NCBI GenBank assembly: GCA_041441465.1
Contig: JASDSY010000016.1
Coordinates: 1-20,835, forward strand
Direction of reading: 5' to 3'
Length of the DNA stretch: 20,835 nt
DNA from: JASDSY01 sp041441465
GTDB taxonomy: Bacteria; Muiribacteriota; UBA9980
The notes under the pieces: model-generated
What the model was told of the DNA's origin: nothing
Database searches by the model: none
The model's input: only the letters and a program-made list of their open reading frames with translations
Part shown: one piece after another, positions 14,883-20,835 of the stretch
Numbering within the stretch: the stretch's first letter is position 1
How the letters are laid out: each line of letters opens with the position of its first letter
Position numbers and translations under genes: made by a program

Positions 14883-15974
14883 TTAATACCATTTATATTT
14901 TACGATATCGCCGACTTTAGGTTCCATAATTTCGGCTAATTTTGTATTAGGCCTGAATTCTACGGCCGATGTTTCGTTGTCAAGGCGCGTAATTACGATG
15001 CTTCCTTTTAATGTAGGATTTTTCGCTCTTGTGTATACGTTAAAAGAATCGCCTACGTTGAAATGATGGTTAAAACCGATATTTATGTATATATCGATTG
15101 TTCCGTTGATTACCGTTATGTTTCCTAAGATAAGCGCTTTATACCAATCGGTGAAGGCTATTACGAATGATTGCAGCGAAAGGAATACGCCGGAAAGTAC
15201 GAAGATAACCTGTAACGTCGGAAAAATGTAAGATGTGAGCTGGTTTGTCATCTGGCTGTACCCTAAAAATTGCGCCAGATTAATGTTTGTAATGGTCCAT
15301 TGGTTAATGCCGTCTTTATTTACATACATATAATAAAAAAAATATTCGAGCGCGAATCTGAAAAGCGCTTTTACGAAATTAAATGACAATAATGAGCCCA
15401 ACCCCCAGGCCGGTACCGATAATATGCCCATCAGAATAGGAACGAAATAATTTGACGGCGCAGCCTTGGCTATATCGGCGTCGAAGTCTTCGTAATGTCC
15501 TTCTATCTCGAACTTGCGCAGCTGCTCGTCGGCTTCTGCGCGTGCTTTAAATTCCCTGTTTTTCCTTTCTTCAAGTTCCTTCAGATCGTCGGCCTTTAAT
15601 ATGTCAAAATATAAGTTTTTTTGGGGAAGCTCATTTATTATTTTCATGTGTTCGATATTGGCTTTTTTAGCTATGCCTTTTATCAGCTCTACTGCTTTAA
15701 CCGGGGCGTAGCCGCCGCATAACGGCAATTCATCGGCAGCCTGCTCGATACTGTCGTTTTCATAATAAGACAGTGCGAGATAAAAGTGGCCTTTTTCGTT
15801 GTTTGGGCATAATTCAAGCGCTTCTCTTAAAGTCACTATGGCTTTTGGAAGGTTTTTTTCGGCATAATAATTTACGCCGGCATCTAATTTTTCGATAAAT
15901 TCAGGCGTTAGCGCTATTTCATTTTCAGGAGCCGGCTGGTTCGGCGTTACCGGTGAAACGTTGTCCATTCCCAT
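14883..15974 (-). CDS. TPR protein with membrane segments and C-terminal SH3-like domain
   Basis: The 363-residue protein has a short N-terminal tail with Pro and Asn. One or two TPR units follow (about 24-90, pattern AGVNYYAEKNLPKAIVTLREAL). Next is a charged helical region (125-160), possibly coiled, then two or three hydrophobic segments (about 176-198, 200-218, 248-275). The C-terminal beta-rich domain (about 285-363) has INIGFNHHFNVGDSFNVYT and ends VGDIVKYKWY. That end resembles the SH3-like domain of FlgT/CsgG-type proteins (YIxxGxxxGVxVGDxFxVYR pattern). ATG 15974 is used, with CGGAG upstream; an ATG two codons later is possible. The TPR part is probably cytoplasmic, tethering partners to the membrane. 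The function is unknown; its neighbours are an AAA ATPase and a PP2C phosphatase. Confidence 0.75.
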   Translation of the reverse strand: MGMDNVSPVTPNQPAPENEIALTPEFIEKLDAGVNYYAEKNLPKAIVTLREALELCPNNEKGHFYLALSYYENDSIEQAADELPLCGGYAPVKAVELIKGIAKKANIEHMKIINELPQKNLYFDILKADDLKELEERKNREFKARAEADEQLRKFEIEGHYEDFDADIAKAAPSNYFVPILMGILSVPAWGLGSLLSFNFVKALFRFALEYFFYYMYVNKDGINQWTITNINLAQFLGYSQMTNQLTSYIFPTLQVIFVLSGVFLSLQSFVIAFTDWYKALILGNITVINGTIDIYINIGFNHHFNVGDSFNVYTRAKNPTLKGSIVITRLDNETSAVEFRPNTKLAEIMEPKVGDIVKYKWY

Positions 15975-16109
15975 ATAATAACTTCTCCGTTTTTATAAAT
16001 TATTTAATTCAAACTTTATAATTAACTTGAGTTTCTCAACTTAAAAATGTCGGTAAATATATTAATAAAAAACTCTTATTCATTTTTTTAAAACCGTTTT
16101 ATATTATCA

Positions 16110-17627
16110 TTAAGTGGCGGGCCGCGCTCTTACCTTAGCCCATTCCCGCAGCCGATTTATATTTTCTTTCATCGTCTGCGAGAGCGGAACGGTTTCATTC
16201 AAAGCTTTTAAAATATCTTCGCTTGCGATGTCTCTTGATTCGTAAAAAGCGTCGTACATCGATGAAATGATAGCCTGTTCGATTTCGGCGCCCGAAAACC
16301 CTTCGCTTTCAGATACGAGCGTTGCTACGTCGAATTTCGCAATATCCCTTTTCCTTTTAGTAAGGTGGATTTTAAAAATTGCGGCGCGTTCAACCGGGTT
16401 CGGGAGGTCGACGAAAAATATTTCATCAAAACGCCCTTTTCTTAATAGTTCGGGCGGCAAATTCTCGATCGAGTTCGCGGTGGCTATGACGAAAACCGGC
16501 GCCGTTTTTTCCTGAAGCCATGTTATAAATGACCCGAATATGCGGGTAGAGAGTCCTGAATCGCCTGAACTTCCGCCGCCTACGCCCGAAAAAGCTTTTT
16601 CGATTTCATCCATCCATAATATTGTCGGCGACAACGCTTCTGCTACTTTTAATGCTTTACGAAGATTTTCCTCCGACTCTCCGACATACTTGCCGAAAAT
16701 ATTTCCGACGTCGAACCTCAGCAGCGGCAATTTCCATAGGGATGCGATGCATTTTGACACGAGGCTTTTCCCGCAGCCCTGCACGCCGAGAAGTAAAAGA
16801 CCTTTAGGCTCTGGCAGGCCGTATTCGCGTGCCCGCTGTGAAAATGCCCCGGAGCGTTTTTTAAGCCATTCTTTTAAGTTGCCGAGCCCGCCGACATTCG
16901 CGAAGTTTTCAAACACTTCGAAGTATTCGAGCATTCCGGCTTTTCTTATAATTTGTTTTTTTTCGGATATTATCAGGCCGAGGTCGTTTTCGTCAAATTT
17001 TTTGTCGTTCACTATCGCTTTTGCGAAGACGTTTTCAACTTCATTAGCAGTCATGCCGAGGCATGCTTTAATGACTTTCTCTTCGAGTTCTTTTGCTACT
17101 TCAAATTTCAGGTTATAATTTTTTTCAACATTTGCGAGCGTTGACGTTAAAATATTTTTAATATCTTCATAATCCGGCAGCGGAAAATCGATTATTACAA
17201 TGTCTTTTTCTATTTCGCTCGGCATTTTTAATACAGGCGAGACGAAGAAAAGTGTTTTAAAGGAGCCGCGTAATGCCATTGCCGCGTCTCTTAATTTTCT
17301 TCTTACAGCGAGCGGATTTTCAAGATATTGCTGAAACGGCTCTTCTAAGTAATAATGAAAATCCTTGAACACGAAAAATGCCCTGTCTTTGTAATTAATA
17401 ACCTGTTCGAGCGCGGCGAGCGGGTTTTCTGTTTTAGGTATTACGGCATTTTTTGTTATCGAATAAATTCCGGCAGTGGCGGACCATATAAAAATTTCTT
17501 TGCCGGAAGCTGCCGCTAATTCAGTAAGCGCCCTTATAGCGCGTTCTTCTTCGAACGAGACAAGATATATAAGCGGATATCTTGATTTTACAAATATATT
17601 TATTTCTTCTAATATTTTTTTTGTCAT
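16110..17627 (-). CDS. Ycf46-like AAA ATPase
   Basis: The 505-residue protein begins with a non-catalytic domain (1 to about 220, opening with SRYPLIYLVSFEEERAI) typical of the Ycf46 group. A single AAA module (about 240-460) follows. It carries Walker A GVQGCGKS (281-288), GNIFGKYVGESE pore-loop region (308-319), Walker B ILWMDEIE with D340/E341, sensor 1 N385 in ATAN, the arginine finger region RKGRFD (396-401) and sensor 2 SGAEIE (445-450). All catalytic residues are intact, so it should remodel or unfold a protein partner using ATP as a ring. Ycf46 is studied mainly in cyanobacteria and plastids; elsewhere the role is unknown. SD AAAAGGTT precedes the ATG. It lies 37 bp after the propeller gene, which also contains a good promoter for it. 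Confidence 0.92.
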   Translation of the reverse strand: MTKKILEEINIFVKSRYPLIYLVSFEEERAIRALTELAAASGKEIFIWSATAGIYSITKNAVIPKTENPLAALEQVINYKDRAFFVFKDFHYYLEEPFQQYLENPLAVRRKLRDAAMALRGSFKTLFFVSPVLKMPSEIEKDIVIIDFPLPDYEDIKNILTSTLANVEKNYNLKFEVAKELEEKVIKACLGMTANEVENVFAKAIVNDKKFDENDLGLIISEKKQIIRKAGMLEYFEVFENFANVGGLGNLKEWLKKRSGAFSQRAREYGLPEPKGLLLLGVQGCGKSLVSKCIASLWKLPLLRFDVGNIFGKYVGESEENLRKALKVAEALSPTILWMDEIEKAFSGVGGGSSGDSGLSTRIFGSFITWLQEKTAPVFVIATANSIENLPPELLRKGRFDEIFFVDLPNPVERAAIFKIHLTKRKRDIAKFDVATLVSESEGFSGAEIEQAIISSMYDAFYESRDIASEDILKALNETVPLSQTMKENINRLREWAKVRARPAT

Positions 17628-17658
17628 TTTAACCTTTTAACTCATGTATTATTGAATT

Positions 17659-17687
17659 ATAATATTATAACTCGATGAAATTGTCAA
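17659..17687 (-). promoter_or_regulatory. Promoter of the AAA ATPase gene
   Basis: Read on the minus strand: TTGACA (17687-17682), a 17-nt spacer and TATTAT (17664-17659). The -35 lies in the last codons of the propeller gene. The leader is about 25 nt. The AAA-TPR-PP2C genes can therefore be transcribed without the propeller gene. Confidence 0.65.
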
Positions 17688-18720
17688 TCGAAGTTTTTTC
17701 GAATATATTTTTATTACCGCCTTCATTAGCGGAGCTATTGAGTTCAATAAATGTCGAAAAATCGCGGGCGTTTTCTTCTGTTGTTTTTCTTTTTGTTATT
17801 TTACTCATTGTAATTGTCGAATTATCTGAAAGCGTAACTATTTTTTGAGCGTGTTCCGATATGAATAATTTCGATACGTTAGAAAACGGCCTGTCGTAAT
17901 ATATAGTCTCGCCCCGGTCGTTTAAGATATAAATATATCCGTCGCTGCAGCCGACGCCGTAAAATTTTCCGTCTTCCGAGATATCGGTGCAGGTTACCGG
18001 GCTTCTTAATTCAAAATTGAATATGACTTTTTGTTCAGAATGCAGGCAGAGCACTTTATTTTCCTGTGAGCCGATAAAAATGATGCTGCCGTCGTTTGAA
18101 ACCGATACTGATGAAAGCCTGTCTTTAATGCAAAATTGCCATAAGATAGTGCCTTCTTTTTGAAGATAAAAAACATCGCCCGCGTATGTCACGACGACGA
18201 AATTACTTGAAAATTTAGGGGCATAAATTCCGCTTATCGCGCCTTTGGATTCAACTCCGCCTTTTGCGCATGCGGCAGCGTTATAATCGGCGATGACTAT
18301 TTTGTTGCCTTCATAGCACAGGAAAAACCTTTTCGCGGATTGGGAAATTGCCCCGCCAATTATCGGAGTTTGTATATTTTTTTGCCAGATAATATTTCCG
18401 GCCGGACTTACTCTGGTTACTATGTTTTTACCGAATGCGAAAACATCGCCGGTTGAATCGTCGATTTGCGAATGTGAAAGCGGCATTGCGAATTTTGTCC
18501 TGAATTTTTCAGTGCCGTTATTTGCGTTCAGCATAATAAGTTCGCCGGAATTTGAAGCGGCTGAAATATAATTTGAATCGCAAGAAAGGAATATCGATGA
18601 TATATTAATATTATAGTTGTTTTTCCATATGATTTCAGACGAAAGTTTTTGCGCTTTCAAGCTGTTTGCATTATTATTGTTTTGTGAATTATGTTTATTA
18701 TATTCGTCGTTTAATGCCAT
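17665..18720 (-). CDS. Cytoplasmic WD40/PQQ-like beta-propeller protein
   Basis: The 351-residue protein has no signal peptide. An Asn-rich flexible N-tail (1 to about 27) precedes about six or seven beta-sheet blades of roughly 40 residues. Repeating signatures include GELIMLNANNGTEKF (59-73), GNIIWQKN, GDVFYLQKEGTILWQF, NKVLCLHSEQKVIFNF and GYIYILNDRGETIYY. The pattern (a hydrophobic YILN/CLxxEGxxxW turn after each strand set) is that of outer-membrane-assembly-like PQQ or WD40 propellers, used as protein-binding platforms. A hydrophilic C-tail (about 308-351) follows. It lies 37 bp upstream of the AAA ATPase, so a scaffold or adaptor role for that protein is plausible. SD GCGGGA is weak and distant. 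No enzymatic residues were recognised. Confidence 0.8.
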   Translation of the reverse strand: MALNDEYNKHNSQNNNNANSLKAQKLSSEIIWKNNYNINISSIFLSCDSNYISAASNSGELIMLNANNGTEKFRTKFAMPLSHSQIDDSTGDVFAFGKNIVTRVSPAGNIIWQKNIQTPIIGGAISQSAKRFFLCYEGNKIVIADYNAAACAKGGVESKGAISGIYAPKFSSNFVVVTYAGDVFYLQKEGTILWQFCIKDRLSSVSVSNDGSIIFIGSQENKVLCLHSEQKVIFNFELRSPVTCTDISEDGKFYGVGCSDGYIYILNDRGETIYYDRPFSNVSKLFISEHAQKIVTLSDNSTITMSKITKRKTTEENARDFSTFIELNSSANEGGNKNIFEKTSIDNFIEL

Positions 18721-18748
18721 TGTAATCTATTCCCGCTTAAATTAAAAC

Positions 18749-18777
18749 ATTATAAAATTAATTTTATCGGATGATTA
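18749..18777 (-). promoter_or_regulatory. Weak promoter candidate of the cytoplasmic propeller gene
   Basis: On the minus strand TATAAT (18754-18749) has a poor -35 TAATCA (18777-18772) at 17 nt. The 16-bp perfect palindrome ATAAAATTAATTTTAT (18752-18767) overlaps the -10. The sequence is AT-rich, so chance is possible. Confidence 0.3.
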
Positions 18778-18835
18778 GCGTTTAATGCCGTTATTTTATT
18801 TTTATTTCGAAGCTGCATAAATTAAATAATTTTTA

Positions 18836-20500
18836 CTATTTTTTATCTTTGCTGCTTTTATCATCCTTGCCGTCGTTCTTGTCTTTTTCATTGTCAGGGT
18901 TACCGTCTTTTTTTTCAGGTTTGGTATTTGGTTTTTCGATATATTTTTCGATTGCGTCTTCAAGGTGGGATTTCGAGTCTACATCTTTAACTGAAACGCC
19001 TTTATGTTTTTTAAATTCCTTAACTATTTTTTCAGATAAGTTGTCGCCGCCAAGGTATTCGGTTTCAAGTGTTTCATCGATTATGACTTCTCCTGTTTTT
19101 AAGCTCACTTCTCCGGTTAAATTGACTTCGCCGGTACCTGATGCGACTTTTCCTGTGGTTAATTTTACTTCTCCAGTCGCTCCGGAGTCTTTTGAATTAT
19201 TTTTTTCGCCTTTTTTGTTTTTTTGCTTTCCGTCTTTATTTCCGGCCTTGTCTTTTTTTGCGTCGCCTTTTTTCCCCTTGACCGCAACTTCATTTGTGCC
19301 GACTGCTTCTTTGGCAGCCGCCTCTTTTTCTTTTTTTATCTTGCTTCCGCCGCCTACCGTTATAACTTCGACCGGCTTCGTGTCGCCCTCTTTTACCATT
19401 GTTTCACTTGTGCCGTTTAATAAAAGCAGTTCTTCGGTTTTGGACGACGCCATTTGTTTAATATCTTCTTTTATATCACTTAAGTTTTCCGGTACCAGAG
19501 CTTTTTTTCCTTCGAGCTTGTTAGTATATTTGGTTTTTAAAGTTTCGATTTCTCCGCTTTTTTGAGATGTTTCGGAAATTGCCGGCGCCGGCGGCTCAAT
19601 TTTAGATTCGCCGAGCATATCTAAAAGTTTATCATCGTCAACGTTAAGCATGCTTTCTGCTTTGTTTTTATCTTCCGGTTTGCCGTGCGATTCCGTTGAT
19701 TCGGCAGGAGATTTTTCGTTTATGTTTCCGAGTAATTCATTTTCGAGTGAACTTTGGCTTTCTGCCGCTGACGGTTTATTTCCTGTATCTTTTATTTCCG
19801 TAGCTGTGTTGTTTACTTTTTCAGGCAATTTTACAGTTTGAGCTTCTTGTACTTTATTTTCTTCTGTTTTAGCGTCAGCCGTGCCGTTAATTTTTTCGTT
19901 GTTTTTATTTGTATCAGGATTATTTGAGGCCTCGTTTTTAACAACTTGGCTTTCTGGAGATTTTTCGTTTATGTTTCCGAGCAATTCATTTTCAAGTGAA
20001 CTTTGGCTTTCCGCCGCTGGTGTTTTGCTTAGTGTATCTTTTGCTTTGGTTTCGGTTTCAGCGCTGTTGATTTTTTCCGGTAATTTTACATGCTGAGTTT
20101 CCTGCTTTGTGTTTTCTTCATTTTTAACGTTAATTTTTTCGTTATTTTTATTATTTTCAATTTTATTTGTTTTTGATGTTTCAATTGCTGGATTTTCAGT
20201 TTTTTCGTTGTTTTTATTCTCTGGCTGTTTAAAAAATTTAATTATGTTATCGCGCGGTATTTCGAGTTCGCCGAATGATGTTTTTATCTTGATCAGCGAG
20301 TTTTCTTCTTTTTCAAGTAATTCAGGATTTTTAATACTGCCTATTATGGTGCTTCCGTCTTTAAGGACTAGCATATAGTCATTTTCAGAGCATTTTGCGG
20401 TTTCGGCGCTGCAAAATAAAATCAGTCCGCAAAAAAAGAATTGCATCAATAAAAATTTTATTGATGCTTTAATTTTATTATTATGGCTTGATATGTTCAT
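18836..20500 (-). CDS. Exported Lys/Glu-rich repetitive protein with N-terminal SH3/Sm-like module
   Basis: The 554-residue protein starts with a signal peptide (about 1-34: basic start, then FLLMQFFFCGLILFC, then SAETA). A small beta-domain (41-90) has the pattern LVLKDGSTIIGSI ... IKTSFGELEIPRDNIIKF, seen in other exported proteins. The rest is low-complexity, rich in Lys, Glu, Asn and Ser, and probably disordered. Two copies of an approximately 65-residue unit (about 118-182 and 199-265) share the identical block ESQSSLENELLGNINEKSP; DDDKLLDMLGESK (288-300) may be a third, decayed copy. A TGEV-type short repeat lies at 441-472 and a Lys-rich acidic tail ends the protein. A CTCC-complement SD lies 11 nt upstream of the ATG. 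The function is unknown; an envelope or surface linker protein is a guess. Confidence 0.8.
   Translation of the reverse strand: MNISSHNNKIKASIKFLLMQFFFCGLILFCSAETAKCSENDYMLVLKDGSTIIGSIKNPELLEKEENSLIKIKTSFGELEIPRDNIIKFFKQPENKNNEKTENPAIETSKTNKIENNKNNEKINVKNEENTKQETQHVKLPEKINSAETETKAKDTLSKTPAAESQSSLENELLGNINEKSPESQVVKNEASNNPDTNKNNEKINGTADAKTEENKVQEAQTVKLPEKVNNTATEIKDTGNKPSAAESQSSLENELLGNINEKSPAESTESHGKPEDKNKAESMLNVDDDKLLDMLGESKIEPPAPAISETSQKSGEIETLKTKYTNKLEGKKALVPENLSDIKEDIKQMASSKTEELLLLNGTSETMVKEGDTKPVEVITVGGGSKIKKEKEAAAKEAVGTNEVAVKGKKGDAKKDKAGNKDGKQKNKKGEKNNSKDSGATGEVKLTTGKVASGTGEVNLTGEVSLKTGEVIIDETLETEYLGGDNLSEKIVKEFKKHKGVSVKDVDSKSHLEDAIEKYIEKPNTKPEKKDGNPDNEKDKNDGKDDKSSKDKK
19708..19770. repeat. 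Direct repeat copy 1 in the Lys/Glu-rich gene
   Basis: These 63 bp recur at 19957-20019 (offset 249 bp, 83 codons) with three mismatches, all synonymous in the encoded protein. Confidence 0.8.
19957..20019. repeat. Direct repeat copy 2 in the Lys/Glu-rich gene
   Basis: Partner of the repeat at 19708-19770. The two encode the same 19-residue block in the N-terminal and C-terminal halves of the duplication. Confidence 0.8.
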
Positions 20501-20618
20501 TTTTCCGATATCTCCAGATTTTTAATTCAAGTTATTAAATTATTATCGATTTTGAATCGTGTTTTAATTCAGGCATTGTTAATTATTTTATTCATATTTA
20601 AGTAGAATTTTTAGGTTG

Positions 20619-20647
20619 ATTATAAATTAATATAATTTTACTGATAA
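20619..20647 (-). promoter_or_regulatory. Weak promoter candidate of the Lys/Glu-rich gene
   Basis: On the minus strand TTATCA (20647-20642), a 17-nt spacer and TATAAT (20624-20619), located just after the stop of the preceding gene. The leader would be about 115 nt. Confidence 0.3.
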
Positions 20648-20655
20648 AATTTTTA

Positions 20656-20835
20656 TTATTCTGCCGGTGCTTCAGCCGGAGGCGCTTCTGCAGGCGGTTC
20701 AGCGCTGTAATCCTGCGCGGGTTCAGATGGCGGAGCCGGTTCTGAAGGCGTATCGATCGGCGGCTGTTCGCTAGGAGGCGCATCGGCAGGCGGATCGGCC
20801 GGAGGTGCTTCCTGCTGTGCCGGCTCCATCGGCGG
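20656..20835 (-). CDS. Proline-rich acidic C-terminal tail of a protein cut by the window edge
   Basis: The minus-strand frame is open from the right edge to a TAA at 20658-20656, giving 59 visible residues. They are almost entirely Pro, Ala, Glu, Asp, Gln and Ser in EAPPADPPADAPPSEQPP-like periodic order, ending in EAPPAEAPAE. Such tails are typical of extended envelope or periplasm-spanning linkers (family knowledge), but the main domain lies outside the window. A +1-shifted frame at 20598-20783 gives an Arg-rich product and is a shadow. Codon positions are strongly GC-rich compared with the Lys/Glu-rich gene downstream. Confidence 0.75.
   Translation of the reverse strand, partial: PPMEPAQQEAPPADPPADAPPSEQPPIDTPSEPAPPSEPAQDYSAEPPAEAPPAEAPAE

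Noticed and set aside
16030..16055. TTGAG-TTT-CTCAA dyad upstream of the TPR gene
   Set aside because: Five-base arms with a mismatch beyond; no T tract and no aligned promoter, so no function can be assigned.
16540..17118. + strand 192-codon frame opposite the AAA ATPase
   Set aside because: Composition is that of an antisense shadow; the AAA motifs on the minus strand are intact.
18849..19565. Long + strand open frame (238 codons) opposite the Lys/Glu-rich gene
   Set aside because: Its Ser/Phe/Pro-rich product is the mirror of Lys/Glu codons; no SD, and the minus-strand gene has a signal peptide, conserved module and internal duplication.
20598..20783. Minus-strand Arg-rich 61-codon frame
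   Set aside because: Out of frame with the Pro/Ala/Glu-rich frame that is open to the edge; Arg/Leu runs are typical of shifted Pro-rich coding DNA.

Overview
The window is bacterial: Shine-Dalgarno (SD) sequences, sigma70-like promoters, short operons and densely packed genes. AT-rich spacers alternate with genes of moderate GC. I cannot name the organism. The mix of a secreted repeat beta-propeller, a Ycf46-type AAA ATPase, a cytoplasmic propeller, a PP2C phosphatase and a Cys-rich-PAS histidine kinase suggests an environmental, possibly anaerobic lineage, perhaps an uncultivated phylum. That is inference only. No tRNA, rRNA, CRISPR array, transposase or phage gene was seen.

Layout, left part (1-7.7 kb, mostly +). 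The 3' end of a repetitive beta-propeller protein closes with a strong terminator. A PatB/MalY-type PLP enzyme, a macro-domain ADP-ribose hydrolase and a soluble histidine kinase with a cysteine-rich PAS domain follow. A 56-codon gene on the minus strand (4250-4420) sits behind the best promoter in the window. A 1002-residue hybrid histidine kinase comes next (7TM, PAS, kinase, degenerate receiver, receiver, HPt).

Middle part (7.7-14 kb). Pyruvate kinase (minus) carries an unusual C-terminal two-motif ferredoxin domain. It is divergent from an SLC45/GPH-like sugar transporter across a 372-bp intergenic region with three clear palindromes placed at the two predicted promoters. This looks like a coordinated sugar-uptake/glycolysis control region. 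An RlmI-like rRNA methyltransferase and TilS (tRNA-Ile lysidine synthetase) then form a translation-related operon.

Right part (14-20.8 kb, all minus). Reading in the direction of transcription: a cut-off protein with a proline-rich tail, an exported Lys/Glu-rich protein with an internal duplication, a cytoplasmic propeller, a Ycf46-like AAA ATPase, a TPR/membrane/SH3-like protein and a PP2C phosphatase. The last four look like one functional module (scaffold, remodelling ATPase, membrane receptor, phosphatase) of unknown role. With the pyruvate kinase-ferredoxin fusion, it is the best candidate here for something undescribed.
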